Shown piece after piece: positions 25,681 through 35,809 of a stretch of DNA of 64,000 nucleotides (position 1 is the first letter of the stretch; each line of letters begins with the position of its first letter). Made by a program: the position numbers and the translations under genes. Under the pieces are notes generated by a model. It had not been told where the DNA came from. It worked only from the letters and a program-made list of their open reading frames with translations, and did not search any database. The stretch lies in NCBI GenBank assembly GCA_027686065.1, contig JAQCTH010000005.1:1-64000 (forward strand), in the 5' to 3' direction. The DNA is from Clostridiaceae bacterium AF10-41. Its GTDB lineage: Bacteria; Bacillota; Clostridia; Clostridiales; Clostridiaceae.

Positions 25681-25709
25681 ATAGTATTCCTTTTATTAAT
25701 AAATGTCAA
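25681..25709 (-). promoter_or_regulatory. Promoter of the tandem T-box/aspS transcript
   Basis: TTGACA (25704-25709), exact 17-nt spacer, TACTAT (25681-25686) on the minus strand. It separates aspS from the sugar permease operon upstream. Confidence 0.7.
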
Positions 25710-25729
25710 TATATTTTTTTGAAATTTTA

Positions 25730-26563
25730 TTATCCCTTTAATCCAGATGATGCTACCCCTTCAACAAAGAATCTTTGTAAGGCTAGGAAAATAATAAGTA
25801 CTGGTATTAAGGCAATAAGTGATGCTGCCATAATAAGAGAATACTCTGCTGAATATTGACTTATAAACATTCTTAAACCTACCTGAATAGTTTTCTTAGC
25901 TTCTGAGTTTATATAAATTAATGGGCCCATAAAATCATTCCATACGCCAACAAAGGTGAAAATAGTTAATGTTGACAATGCTGGTTTAGCTAAAGGAAGC
26001 ATTATTTTATAATAAATTTTATATTCACTATATCCATCTATTCTTGCAGCTTCAAGTAATTCATTTGGGATACTCATATAGAATTGTCTTATTAAGAAAA
26101 CTCCAAATGCTGAAAATGCTTGTAATAGTATTAAGGCAAGATGAGTATCACTTAAATTTAATTCTCTCATCATAATAAATTGAGGTACCATATATACTTG
26201 CCATGGAACTGCTATTGTTGCTACATAACACAAGAATATCTTATCTCTATATTTAAAATCTAATTTTGCAAAAGCATATGCTGCAAAACTACTAGTAAAT
26301 AATTGTAATAAAGTTATTATTACAGTTAATTTTGATGTATTAAAAATAAATTTTCCTAAAGGTATTTTAGTCCATATTTCTTTATAATTGCTCCATACAG
26401 GATTATTAGGTATCCAATCAAATGGGAATTTAAATACATCTTTATTTAATTGTAAAGATGCCGATAACATCCATGCAAACGGAACTAGCATTACTATAGT
26501 TAGCGCTATTAAAAGTGTATATGTTAATATCTTTGAAATTGTATTTTTTGTTTTCATGTTCAC
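25730..26563 (-). CDS. Sugar ABC transporter permease, MalG/YesQ type
   Basis: A 277-residue membrane protein with six hydrophobic segments and the EAA loop ELLEAARIDGYSEYKIYYKIMLPLAKPAL, which docks the ATPase. This is the second permease of a carbohydrate (CUT1) importer. It follows the MalF-like permease by 26 nt. No ATPase gene is in the cluster, as is common when a shared MsmK-type ATPase elsewhere serves several importers. The glycosidase and lyase genes nearby suggest uronic-acid-containing oligosaccharides as substrate. Confidence 0.92.
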   Translation of the reverse strand: MNMKTKNTISKILTYTLLIALTIVMLVPFAWMLSASLQLNKDVFKFPFDWIPNNPVWSNYKEIWTKIPLGKFIFNTSKLTVIITLLQLFTSSFAAYAFAKLDFKYRDKIFLCYVATIAVPWQVYMVPQFIMMRELNLSDTHLALILLQAFSAFGVFLIRQFYMSIPNELLEAARIDGYSEYKIYYKIMLPLAKPALSTLTIFTFVGVWNDFMGPLIYINSEAKKTIQVGLRMFISQYSAEYSLIMAASLIALIPVLIIFLALQRFFVEGVASSGLKG

Positions 26564-26589
26564 TTTAACTACCTCCTTTTTTATTAGTA

Positions 26590-27519
26590 TTACATATAGC
26601 TAACCCATTTCTTTTCGCCTCTAAATTGAACTATAGTAACTAACAAGACTATCATGAATAAGATCATAGATATAGCACTTGAATAACCATAACTAAATTC
26701 CTTAAATGCTGTATTGTATATATGTGAAACCAGTACCGTTGTAGATCTACCCGGTCCACCTTGAGTCATCATATAAACTAAATCAAACACTTTAAAACAA
26801 GAAATAGTAAGCATTATACTAACAAAGAAAGTTGTTGGAGTTAACATAGGTAAGGTTATCTTTTTAAATTGTTGCCATCCGTTAGCACCATCTATACTTG
26901 CTGCTTCATATAAATCTCTTGGAATACCTTGAAGTGCTGCTAAATATATTACCATATAGTAGCCCATGTTTTTCCAAATGCTAACAAAGACTATCACTGG
27001 CATTGCCCATGTTGTAGAAGATGTCCATCCTGGTGGGTTAGTAATTCCTAAGGACATTAGGAAACTATTAACAACTCCCATTGATGGGTTAAAAATCATA
27101 TTCCAAACAACTGCAACAGCTACTAGCGATGCTACATATGGAAAGAAAAATACTGTTCTAAAGAAATTTCGTCCAAATATCTTTTTATTTAGTAATATTG
27201 CAATCCCTAATGATGCTACTAAAGTTAATGGAACTGTAGCAATTGAGTAAACTAATGTATTCTTTAATGCTATTTTAAATGTTGTATCTGTCATAAGTCT
27301 TTTGAAATTATCTAAACCTGCAAAACTTATAGGATTAGCTCCATCCCAATTTAAAAAAGATAGTATAAATGCAAATATAACTGGAATCAATGTAAAGATT
27401 GCAAAACCTAAAAAATTAGGAAGGATAAACGAATAAGCAGTTAGATTCTTTTTCATCTGCTTTTTATTTATTTTATGTGATAATTTTTGCTTTGTTTCTT
27501 GATTCACTTTTAACTCCAT
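26590..27519 (-). CDS. Sugar ABC transporter permease, MalF/YesP type
   Basis: About 309 residues, six hydrophobic segments, with the EAA loop DLYEAASIDGANGWQQFKKITLPML. A longer frame begins at an ATG 24 nt upstream, but that codon is only 2 nt from its G-run, so the ATG at 27517-27519 behind GGCAGG is preferred. Forms the heteromeric channel with the MalG-like protein. It lies about 100 nt after the binding protein gene, separated by an intercistronic hairpin. Confidence 0.92.
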   Translation of the reverse strand: MELKVNQETKQKLSHKINKKQMKKNLTAYSFILPNFLGFAIFTLIPVIFAFILSFLNWDGANPISFAGLDNFKRLMTDTTFKIALKNTLVYSIATVPLTLVASLGIAILLNKKIFGRNFFRTVFFFPYVASLVAVAVVWNMIFNPSMGVVNSFLMSLGITNPPGWTSSTTWAMPVIVFVSIWKNMGYYMVIYLAALQGIPRDLYEAASIDGANGWQQFKKITLPMLTPTTFFVSIMLTISCFKVFDLVYMMTQGGPGRSTTVLVSHIYNTAFKEFSYGYSSAISMILFMIVLLVTIVQFRGEKKWVSYM

Positions 27520-27576
27520 AATAAACCTGCCTTTCTCGGGCATATCCCCCTTAAGATATTTTTGTTTTTATTTAGG

Positions 27577-27598
27577 AGGGAGCTTTTTAAAGCTCCCC
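27577..27598 (-). other. Intercistronic hairpin after the binding protein gene
   Basis: A 9-bp inverted repeat GGGAGCTTT/AAAGCTCCC (27578-27586 with 27589-27597) without a T-run on the coding strand. In ABC operons such hairpins protect the upstream message, giving more binding protein than permease; here that is inference. Confidence 0.5.
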
Positions 27599-27618
27599 TA
27601 TTTCTTTATTAATAATTT

Positions 27619-28917
27619 CTATTTGTTTAATTCTTCCTTAACACGATTTGCCATTTCTTTCAATCCTGCATCTATATCTACACTACCTGTCATTATAAGG
27701 TCATGTTCTTCATTTAATATTATTTCTATTAAAGCTGATTTACTATCTACTGGCATTTCTAAATATGTTTTAACTGTATTTAGTGCTTCTTTACTATTTG
27801 CATCTGTAGGGAATCCCTTTGTTCCTGCAATAGTATCTACTATAGTATCAGTTTTAATTGCTGGTAAAGTTCCGCTATCAGCTACAACCTTAGCTCCTTC
27901 TTCACCACTAAAGAATTTTATAAAATCCCAAGCTGCATCTTTCTTTGAAGATTTAGAGTTAATACCTAATGATGTTATTGTACCAACTGTTGTACCTGGT
28001 TCTACTCCATCTGCATGAGGATATTTAACTATTCCCCAGTTCATATCAGCTGTACCTTTATCATGACTAGCTATTACAGTTCCAATATACCATGATCCCA
28101 TTGGTAACATTGCAATTTGCTCATTTTCAAATACTCCTGAATAATGTATGCTTCCAGTCTTTAATGAGCCGTAATCCATAACAACTTTATCTTTTTGCAT
28201 TCCTAATACCATTTCATAGAAAGGTTTCAAGAATGAATAATCTTCTTGTATAATTGAATTTTTACCATCTAATACTGCTGGTAATTGTACTGTAGATCTC
28301 CAAGTATGATAGTGGCTACCATAAACTGCTTCTGATCCAGAACCTGAAGTCATTTTTCTTGCAAGAGCTTCGTATTGTTTCCATGTCATATCATTAGTTG
28401 GATACTCTACTCCTGCCTTATCAAAAAGATCTTTGTTATAGTATAGAACCCAGAAGTCACTTCTAAATGGAAGTGAATATAATTCGTTATCTATTGTCAT
28501 TTGTTCAGTTGTTCCTGAATAAAGATTTAAATTGACTTTATCCTTTTCAATATAACTAGTAAGTGGCTCTAATTGTCCTTTATTTACCATTGATGTATAA
28601 CCTGGTGTATCTTTAACTGTTATAATATCTATGTCATCAGAACCACCTGATAACATAACTGATAACTTGTCTTGATATTCTGCTGAAGAAATATCAACTA
28701 ATTCAATATTAACATTTTCATTTTTGGCCTTATATGCATCTATTACAGGTTGCAAATAAGCTACTTTATCTTTATCCCAGACTGACATTTTTAATGTAAC
28801 TTTTTCACCAGATGTATTTCCTTCTGTCTTAGTGTCTTTTTTACTTCCACAACCTATAAAAACACTACTAGCTACTGCTAATGTTAGAAGGACAGAAATA
28901 ATTTTTTTAGTTTTCAT
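27619..28917 (-). CDS. Extracellular sugar-binding lipoprotein of an ABC importer
   Basis: A 432-residue CUT1 solute-binding protein. A lipoprotein signal (MKTKKIISVLLTLAVASS, lipobox FIGC with acylated Cys near 23) is followed by a Lys/Thr/Glu linker and the family-1 binding fold (segments DIDIITVKDTPGYTSMV and WDFIKFFSGEEGAK). It captures the oligosaccharide outside the membrane for the two permeases downstream. Expression is probably driven from the two repeated elements at 28998-29017 and 29078-29097. Homologues in Streptobacillus and streptococci bind unsaturated glycosaminoglycan disaccharides; the specificity here is inferred from neighbours. Confidence 0.9.
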   Translation of the reverse strand: MKTKKIISVLLTLAVASSVFIGCGSKKDTKTEGNTSGEKVTLKMSVWDKDKVAYLQPVIDAYKAKNENVNIELVDISSAEYQDKLSVMLSGGSDDIDIITVKDTPGYTSMVNKGQLEPLTSYIEKDKVNLNLYSGTTEQMTIDNELYSLPFRSDFWVLYYNKDLFDKAGVEYPTNDMTWKQYEALARKMTSGSGSEAVYGSHYHTWRSTVQLPAVLDGKNSIIQEDYSFLKPFYEMVLGMQKDKVVMDYGSLKTGSIHYSGVFENEQIAMLPMGSWYIGTVIASHDKGTADMNWGIVKYPHADGVEPGTTVGTITSLGINSKSSKKDAAWDFIKFFSGEEGAKVVADSGTLPAIKTDTIVDTIAGTKGFPTDANSKEALNTVKTYLEMPVDSKSALIEIILNEEHDLIMTGSVDIDAGLKEMANRVKEELNK

Positions 28918-28991
28918 AATTCATTCCCCTCACTTTTCATTGATTCAATTTACAATTTTATTATATTAATTTAGTGTTTGCTTATAAATGG

Positions 28992-29033
28992 ATAATCTTT
29001 TTATTTCATTCACTTTTTTGTTAACCTTTTCAT
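28992..29033 (-). promoter_or_regulatory. Repeated element copy 1 before the importer operon (candidate YesN site)
   Basis: On the minus strand AAAAGTGAATGAAATAAAAA (28998-29017) is followed by ATTATC and preceded by TGAAAAGGTTAAC. The same core and the same preceding motif occur at 39542-39576 before a heparinase-family gene. Confidence 0.6.
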
Positions 29034-29069
29034 TGTTGTTTTTTCTAAATATTTTATTAAGTTTTTCAT

Positions 29070-29097
29070 GTATTATTTTTTTATTTCATTCACTTTT
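29070..29097 (-). promoter_or_regulatory. Repeated element copy 2 before the importer operon (candidate YesN site)
   Basis: The exact 20-bp core of copy 1 recurs at 29078-29097 on the same strand, 80 bp away, followed by an A-rich AATAATAC. The preceding TGAAAAGG part is absent here. Confidence 0.55.
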
Positions 29098-29166
29098 CAC
29101 TTCTAAGTTTATATTTTTTATATAAAAATATCGTCCATATCTTTATATAGACGATATTTTAATTCT

Positions 29167-30768
29167 CTATGACATAATTTTTATATATTCCTTTGGTGAG
29201 TATCCTGTTATTTTTTTAAATACTTTACTAAAATAAAATGCACTTTCAAACCCTAATTTATCAGAAACTTCATAAACCTTATGATTTTCTTTAATTAATA
29301 GTTCTTTTGCTTTGTTTATTTTCATTTGATTCACATATTCAGAAAATCCCATATTACAATCCTTTTTGAATATTAAGCTTAGGTAACTAGGGCTTATATT
29401 ATGTATACTGGCAGTTTCATTTAAATAAATTTTTTCTTCTAAATTATCATTAATATATTTTTTAACTTGAGTAACTATATGATGTTTATAATTTCTCTTT
29501 CTAAAATCAATATATTCACATAACCTATCCCTTAATAAGGATATCCATTGAACTATTTCTATAACATTCTTCTTTTTATATATACTTCTATATCCTTCTA
29601 TTTCACTTGAAAACATATCATTTATACAGTCTGTCCCATCTGGTAATAAATTTAACGATATATATAATATATTACATGCACAATCTATTGCTTTTAAATA
29701 TTCATTATGCGATGAGTTTAACCAATCTATTATATTGCAAAATATTTTATCTAACCTTTCGGAATCATATTCTTCAAAAGATCTTCTTAAATCATCCCTA
29801 AATAAATTTATATTAAATCTATCTTCATAATTATCTTCTAACTTTGAATAAACTCTTATATCTTCATTTGTACTTTGCAAATTGTAAGCATATCTAGCTT
29901 CTTGAAATGAATTCGAAATCAGCTCCAACTTATCATAAACATTACCTATTCCAATTTTTATACTTACATTAAAATAATTCTTAACTGATTCTGAAATATT
30001 ATACATAGCTCTTTTAACTGTATTTCTTATATTAAGATCTTCTTCGTCTTCAAAATAACATATAATTGCAAAATGATTTGCATCAAGAAATACATTAAAT
30101 GATTTTAAGTATTTAATAGAAATTTGTTTTATCATATTAAAGGTACACATATAAATATTTAATAATTTATCCCTATCTAATTCTTCCTTTGAATTAGAAC
30201 TTATATCACAAAAACAAGTTATAAACTTCTTTTTTTCTAAATCAAGATTTAACTGTGTAGTTTCTTCATATATCAACTTATTTTCTTCAAATAAGTTATA
30301 CAGTAACTTTATAAAAAATCTTTCTTTTAAACTACTTATGTCTTGCTTATCATTACTACTCTCTAAATTAATATTTTCTTTTTCTCTCTTTTTTAATTCC
30401 TTAATGGAATTTTCTATAGAGCCTTCCAAAACTTGTGGTGTTAATTCAAGCTTCACTAAATAATCATTTACATTATACTTTATAGCTGTTTTTGCAATTT
30501 TAAAATCTTCGTAGCTTGTCAAAATTATAAAAACAGGTTGCTTTGAATAATTTTCTCTACAATATTGTATAAGTTCTATTCCACCCATTATTGGCATTTT
30601 TACATCTGTAATTATAATATCCGGAAAGCTATTATCCATTATTTTTATTGCTTGTTCTCCATTAGATGCCATTCCAATTACATCTATATCGAACTTGTCC
30701 CAACTAATCATAGATTTTACACCTACTTGAACTAGAGGTTCATCATCCACTATTAATAATTTATACAT
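29167..30768 (-). CDS. yesN: Response regulator with AraC DNA-binding domain (YesN-like)
   Basis: About 533 residues. Receiver domain at 1-120 with acidic pocket VDDE and phospho-acceptor Asp55 (IIITDVKMP); a middle region of about 280 residues; and a C-terminal AraC domain with two helix-turn-helix motifs (SPSYLSLIFKK and SAFYFSKVFKKITGYSPKEY). A GTG three codons upstream overlaps the AGGAGG site, so ATG 30768 is used. It pairs with the YesM-like kinase 28 nt upstream. YesN regulators usually activate the adjacent glycan locus; the repeated 20-bp element at 28998, 29078 and 39542 is the obvious candidate target. Confidence 0.92.
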   Translation of the reverse strand: MYKLLIVDDEPLVQVGVKSMISWDKFDIDVIGMASNGEQAIKIMDNSFPDIIITDVKMPIMGGIELIQYCRENYSKQPVFIILTSYEDFKIAKTAIKYNVNDYLVKLELTPQVLEGSIENSIKELKKREKENINLESSNDKQDISSLKERFFIKLLYNLFEENKLIYEETTQLNLDLEKKKFITCFCDISSNSKEELDRDKLLNIYMCTFNMIKQISIKYLKSFNVFLDANHFAIICYFEDEEDLNIRNTVKRAMYNISESVKNYFNVSIKIGIGNVYDKLELISNSFQEARYAYNLQSTNEDIRVYSKLEDNYEDRFNINLFRDDLRRSFEEYDSERLDKIFCNIIDWLNSSHNEYLKAIDCACNILYISLNLLPDGTDCINDMFSSEIEGYRSIYKKKNVIEIVQWISLLRDRLCEYIDFRKRNYKHHIVTQVKKYINDNLEEKIYLNETASIHNISPSYLSLIFKKDCNMGFSEYVNQMKINKAKELLIKENHKVYEVSDKLGFESAFYFSKVFKKITGYSPKEYIKIMS

Positions 30769-30796
30769 ACCTCTCACTCCTCCTAAAGTTATGTCT

Positions 30797-32596
30797 TTAC
30801 TTTTTAACTTTATCGTATGGAATTACTATTATTATACTTGTATATTCATTTAAAACACTTGCTATCTTAATCCCGTATTCATTTCCAAAGGTTAATTTTA
30901 TTCTGTCATTAACATTTTTTATTCCTATATTATTAAAAGATTTTTTATCCAGGCTATTATCTCCACTAAGTATCTTTTTTATCTTGTCATCTGATATTCC
31001 TATCCCATTATCTTTTATTTCAATTTTCACTTTATCTTCTTCAAATAGATTAAATGATATATTAATTACTCCTTCATTTCCCTTAGGCTCAATTCCATGA
31101 AATATTGCATTTTCTACCATTGGCTGCAAAGTAAATTTTATTATTTTGCTTAAATAAATTTTTTCATCTTCAACATTATATATAACCTTAAGTGCCCCTC
31201 CATATCTATATTTTTGAATTATTATATATTCATTTAACAAATTTATTTCTTCCTCTATAGATATTATTTGGTCTGTACCCTTTGAAATATTTTTTAATAA
31301 TTTAGCTAAAGCTGATGTCATTTCTGGTATTCCTGTAACATTTTGAATAGTTGCCATCCACTTAATAGAATTAAGAGTGTTATATAGAAAATGTGGATTT
31401 ATCTGACTCTGAAGCATCTTAAACTCTAAATCTTTTTTTTGTTTTTCATATTCTACTTTAGAAGATATTAAATCTGTTATCTTTTCAGACAAAATATTAA
31501 TACCTCTTCCTATTGTTCCTATTTCATCTTGCCTCTCAATAGAATGATCTATTGAGAAATCCCCCATTGATATTCTTGCTACCTTATTATTAATTTTTCT
31601 AACAGGTTTACTAATCATTTCATTTAATATATAAGTTAATATACCCGCAAGAGAAAATAATAACACTATTATTAATATTGAAAGTGGAATAAATAATGAT
31701 TTTTCTATAGAAAAATTACTTTTTTTAAGAGCTTGTCCTACTGCCCATCCATCTAAATCTGACTTATACCAAATATAATTTACGTCTTTATTTGAACTAT
31801 CCTTTGATTTATAAGTAATAATTTTATTATTTTCAACAACATCAGTTTTTTCATATTTATCTAAATCTACTAAAAGCAATTTATTTTCTATATACTTATA
31901 AATTTTCCCCCCTATGGATATAAAAATCTCATCACCTTTATTTAAATTATAACTATCTAAAAAATCTGTAATAATTTCTGTATTAACTGAAATATATACC
32001 CATCCAACTGAACTATTATCATAATAACTATAAATTGGTCTAATAATAGGTATAATTTTATCTGCACTTAAATCCTTTTTAAATGCATCTTCTTTTAGGC
32101 CTATCCATTTGAATCCTCTTTCATTAAATAATTCATCAAAATATGGAACTTCCTTACTAATTCTCCCATCAGTTAGACTTCCCGCTGATGTATCAGTAAT
32201 TATTTGCAGTAATATTCCCTCTGGATTACTAATTATTAATCTATCCACATATCTGCTTGATCTTGAATTGTTTAATTCTTCTTTTACTCTGTAGTATGTA
32301 TTTAAACTTACACTGCTATTAATATTACTTGATGTACTACCTACATAGGATGACACTTGATTATTGATGCTACACCATTTAGCTAGTTGAATTATCTCAT
32401 CAACTCTATTTTCTATGTTCTTACTTACTATTTTCAAATTTGAAGTTGTTGTACTAGTTATTTTCTCATTTAATATGTAACTAAATGTATATAAACATCC
32501 ATATAAAATTAATATAGTTATTATTGCTGTTAATCCTATCATTATCGAGGTTACCCTAAACATTATTGTTTTGTATGATATATTAGTATTTTTCAT
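30797..32596 (-). CDS. yesM: Sensor histidine kinase, YesM family
   Basis: A 599-residue membrane kinase: membrane segment about 13-35, extracytoplasmic dCache-like sensor domain to about 290, second membrane segment about 300-325, HAMP (MISKPVRKINNKVARISMGDF), then the His_kinase motif QINPHFLYNTLNSIKW with the phospho-acceptor histidine, and a C-terminal ATPase domain (VENAIFHG, DNGIGI). The sensor domain probably detects oligosaccharide outside the cell, directly or through the binding protein. Cotranscribed with yesN. Confidence 0.92.
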   Translation of the reverse strand: MKNTNISYKTIMFRVTSIMIGLTAIITILILYGCLYTFSYILNEKITSTTTSNLKIVSKNIENRVDEIIQLAKWCSINNQVSSYVGSTSSNINSSVSLNTYYRVKEELNNSRSSRYVDRLIISNPEGILLQIITDTSAGSLTDGRISKEVPYFDELFNERGFKWIGLKEDAFKKDLSADKIIPIIRPIYSYYDNSSVGWVYISVNTEIITDFLDSYNLNKGDEIFISIGGKIYKYIENKLLLVDLDKYEKTDVVENNKIITYKSKDSSNKDVNYIWYKSDLDGWAVGQALKKSNFSIEKSLFIPLSILIIVLLFSLAGILTYILNEMISKPVRKINNKVARISMGDFSIDHSIERQDEIGTIGRGINILSEKITDLISSKVEYEKQKKDLEFKMLQSQINPHFLYNTLNSIKWMATIQNVTGIPEMTSALAKLLKNISKGTDQIISIEEEINLLNEYIIIQKYRYGGALKVIYNVEDEKIYLSKIIKFTLQPMVENAIFHGIEPKGNEGVINISFNLFEEDKVKIEIKDNGIGISDDKIKKILSGDNSLDKKSFNNIGIKNVNDRIKLTFGNEYGIKIASVLNEYTSIIIVIPYDKVKK

Positions 32597-32703
32597 AATT
32601 CTTCATCTACCTCTTATATATTATTGGAAACCATTACTTTACATATTATTATTTATATTTTATCATTTTTTTCACCTCTTGAAAACATTTACTGAAATAG
32701 AAA

Positions 32704-32737
32704 ATAACATTGCATTAAATTTGGCTAATGCAATGTT
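32704..32737 (-). terminator. Terminator between the heparinase-family gene and yesM
   Basis: Perfect 13-bp stem (32704-32716 with 32725-32737), 8-nt loop, 20 nt past the stop at 32757; a T-rich run follows on the minus strand. Confidence 0.75.
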
Positions 32738-32756
32738 ACTTTTATTGAATACATTT

Positions 32757-34778
32757 CTAATATACTAGAACTTTTCCTATTCTTTCTTCATTCTTATGTC
32801 TATTAAATACTACTACTTGTCCAAACCCTATGCACCCATCCGCATTAAAGCTATCTGTAGGTGAAGCATAATCCTGATGAGCAACTACTACAGTATATTT
32901 CTTGTGGCCCTTTTCAATATTTATAGCCTCTATAAGCTTATCTTCAAAAATTATTCCTTTAAAATTAGATTTAACCTTTAATTTCTGTACTTTCACTTTT
33001 TCATAATTCTCTTTTGAGTTAGTTGATATAACAGTTATAATGGATGCAAATCCATCTGCTGAAACTTCTGTTACCAAGGTTTCTTTTATCTCATATTCGT
33101 TATAATGTTTTGAATACCTTGTTTCTTTTATATTCAAATCAATATTATTTGCTAAAAAGCATACATCTGTATAATTTTTTTCACTAACATGATTAACCTC
33201 ATTATTAGATTCCTTAGAAAGCTTGCCTGTATTATTGAAATGGAAATATTGATTATACTTATGCTTTGAACCTGCATAGAATTCATCAACAATTACATAT
33301 ATATCAGGTTTTATATATATAATTCTACGATTTACAAATACTCCTCCACCTTTAATATCATAATATCCTAAATGACCACCTTCAACATAATCATAATCAT
33401 CGCTTTTTACCATTTTTTGATTTATAGATCTTGCTAACTTACTACAACCCCAAGGATCAACACAAACTATGAAGTCTTCTCCATCAACTGTTATTGTATT
33501 ATGCGCACTTGGATCTTTAAACTCATACCTATCTGGTTTATCTACGTAAGTGTATCTACCTGAGTCAACTAATACATCTTCACCATTTGCAAATAAATCT
33601 ATATGAAGTTTATCTGAGTGTCCATGACCAGCACCTAAAGTCCCACAATAAAAATGGAAGAAGTTTTCGTTTTCGCTCCAATCTGAATGAAGATAATAGT
33701 TTCCACTTTCCTTAAGCTCAATAGCTGTTTCATTTGGTAAGCATTTATCAAGTTTTGTATATTCTCTTGCAGCTTCAATTCCTAAATCCCATATACAATC
33801 AAAATCAAACTCATCGTACCCACCAAATTTTAAAACTCCATCTTTATATAAATATGCTGCTTTAGTAACTATATCTCTAACATCTATCTCATCACTATCC
33901 CCCATCATAATCTCATTATGATCTGGCTTTTTGTGATAAAATGTTCCATATGCCATACTATATAATTTTCTTTCTATAACTTCTGGTAGTTGAATGTTAT
34001 TTCTATCACATAATATTTTTACATCTAAATAACACTGTGCCACTTCATTATGATACATTGGAGATTGCTCCCAATGAACACCATCACTATAAACTTGAAT
34101 TTCTATTTCCTCTGAAAGTCTTTTTAAAGCTTCTTTTCTATATTCTACAGTTCTTTCTGATTCTGGAAGCATAACTCCTGCTATAAATAATCCATGATTT
34201 TGAAGCACACCCCAATTACTAACTAATCTAAATGTATCATATATTCCCATTAAAAACTCTGCATGCTCTTTTACTGATTCTTCAAATATTGAAAAAGCTT
34301 CTTCAGTCAAATTAGGACTATCTTTAAAATACATAATTGCTTTTAACCAATACTCTAATCTTAATCCAGCTTCTATAGTTCTCCATGCAAGGGCACTTTT
34401 TTCATCTTCAAGTTTTACATTTTTAATCCAATGAGTCATTTGATCAACAAATGCTTTTGCATATTTTTCATCTTTTGTCATTACATATGCTTGTCCAAGG
34501 CAAATCCAGAATCTATGTCTATTAAATTGATATATCCATTCTGGATCATCTTCTGGCATATGAAGCCAGTTGATCTCATCGTTAAACACTTCTGGTACAA
34601 CTGTTCTTTCCATATCCCATCTTAAATTAAATAAAAACTTTTTATCAGAAACATCATCGGCTACAGTAAGAATATCATTAAATTCCTTCATGTAATTTTC
34701 ACTTACATATTTACATATTCCATCTATGTCATCCATAAAAAACTTTTTGTTTTGATTAAAAAAATTGCTCTTACTCAT
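32757..34778 (-). CDS. Heparinase II/III-family polysaccharide lyase, cytoplasmic (PL12-like)
   Basis: A 673-residue protein with an N-terminal alpha/alpha toroid (tryptophan-rich; VSNWGVLQNHGLF region at about 190) and a C-terminal beta-sandwich beginning about 375. The hallmark GAGHGHSDKLHIDLFANGEDVLVDSGRYTY matches the heparinase II/III fold. There is no signal peptide, so it should cleave imported oligosaccharides in the cytoplasm. It looks closest to PL12 and oligo-hyaluronan/heparin lyases of streptococcal type, but the exact uronic-acid linkage cannot be read from sequence. First enzyme gene downstream of the KDG kinase (25 nt), the last of its operon. Confidence 0.85.
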   Translation of the reverse strand: MSKSNFFNQNKKFFMDDIDGICKYVSENYMKEFNDILTVADDVSDKKFLFNLRWDMERTVVPEVFNDEINWLHMPEDDPEWIYQFNRHRFWICLGQAYVMTKDEKYAKAFVDQMTHWIKNVKLEDEKSALAWRTIEAGLRLEYWLKAIMYFKDSPNLTEEAFSIFEESVKEHAEFLMGIYDTFRLVSNWGVLQNHGLFIAGVMLPESERTVEYRKEALKRLSEEIEIQVYSDGVHWEQSPMYHNEVAQCYLDVKILCDRNNIQLPEVIERKLYSMAYGTFYHKKPDHNEIMMGDSDEIDVRDIVTKAAYLYKDGVLKFGGYDEFDFDCIWDLGIEAAREYTKLDKCLPNETAIELKESGNYYLHSDWSENENFFHFYCGTLGAGHGHSDKLHIDLFANGEDVLVDSGRYTYVDKPDRYEFKDPSAHNTITVDGEDFIVCVDPWGCSKLARSINQKMVKSDDYDYVEGGHLGYYDIKGGGVFVNRRIIYIKPDIYVIVDEFYAGSKHKYNQYFHFNNTGKLSKESNNEVNHVSEKNYTDVCFLANNIDLNIKETRYSKHYNEYEIKETLVTEVSADGFASIITVISTNSKENYEKVKVQKLKVKSNFKGIIFEDKLIEAINIEKGHKKYTVVVAHQDYASPTDSFNADGCIGFGQVVVFNRHKNEERIGKVLVY

Positions 34779-34803
34779 AATTAATATCTCCTTTAATTAA
34801 TTA

Positions 34804-35808
34804 TTATCTTTGAATTTTTGTTCCTTCATTTCTCATAATACTTTCTACTTCATCAACTTCCACACAATTTGCATCTCCAAAAATACTATGTTTTAAAACT
34901 GATGCCGAGTTTGCAAAATTACTTATATAATGGCCCTCTTTACCTTTTACAACTCCATATAAAACTCCTGCTGTTAAAGCATCTCCGCCTCCAACTCTAT
35001 CTATAATATCATCTATTTTTATAATGTCAGATTTATATAATATACCCTTATTAAAATAATTACATTGAAGATAATTAATTGAAGAAGATTCTATATCTCT
35101 AAAAGATGAAAACATGTGATTTATATTTGGATAAGTTTTTTCAAGTTCAGTATAGTAATATTTAAGCTTATCATGTTTATCTTCTATATCACATTTCATA
35201 TTTAAAATATTTTCTGCATCTAAAACTCCAAATGACAAAATGTTTACATATGGTAGAATATCTAAAGTAGCTTTTTTAGCTTCTTCTAATGACCATAATT
35301 TTGCTCTATAATTTGAATCGTAACTAACTAATATGTTTTTTTCTTTACATTTTATTAAAATATCTTTCACAATTTTTCTTATGTCAGGTGATAATGCTAA
35401 AGTTATGCCTGAGAAATGAAATATATCTATGCCTTCTAAAGCTTCACCAATATTAATATCTCCATATTTAAGAGTACTAAAAGCTGAATTTTCTCTATCA
35501 TAAATAACTTTAGACCCCCTATTACCACTTCCTATTTCCAAAAAATATATTCCAGTCCTTTTATTAACTCTAGTTATATTTTTTGTATCTATTGCTTTAC
35601 TATTCAAGTATGAAATAATTGAATCTCCAGTATAATTACTAGAAAGCCTTGTTATAAAACTAGTATCAATTCCAAAATTAGATAAAGATATTAAAACATT
35701 TGCTTCTCCTCCACCATAATTTGCATTAAAATTATTGGCTTGACTAATTCTAGTTCCTTTATTAGTAGATAATCGAAGCATAATTTCTCCAAATCCTGCT
35801 ATCTTCAT
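34804..35808 (-). CDS. kdgK: 2-dehydro-3-deoxygluconokinase (KDG kinase), copy 1
   Basis: A 334-residue PfkB-family kinase: N-terminal GFGEIMLRLST, the GGGEANV substrate segment, and the catalytic DRVGGGDALTAGVLYG with the base aspartate. It phosphorylates 2-keto-3-deoxygluconate to KDPG. It begins 1 nt after the KDPG aldolase gene ends, so the two are coupled. A paralogue with the same neighbour order is at 52419-53417. Confidence 0.9.
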   Translation of the reverse strand: MKIAGFGEIMLRLSTNKGTRISQANNFNANYGGGEANVLISLSNFGIDTSFITRLSSNYTGDSIISYLNSKAIDTKNITRVNKRTGIYFLEIGSGNRGSKVIYDRENSAFSTLKYGDINIGEALEGIDIFHFSGITLALSPDIRKIVKDILIKCKEKNILVSYDSNYRAKLWSLEEAKKATLDILPYVNILSFGVLDAENILNMKCDIEDKHDKLKYYYTELEKTYPNINHMFSSFRDIESSSINYLQCNYFNKGILYKSDIIKIDDIIDRVGGGDALTAGVLYGVVKGKEGHYISNFANSASVLKHSIFGDANCVEVDEVESIMRNEGTKIQR

Positions 35809-35809
35809 A

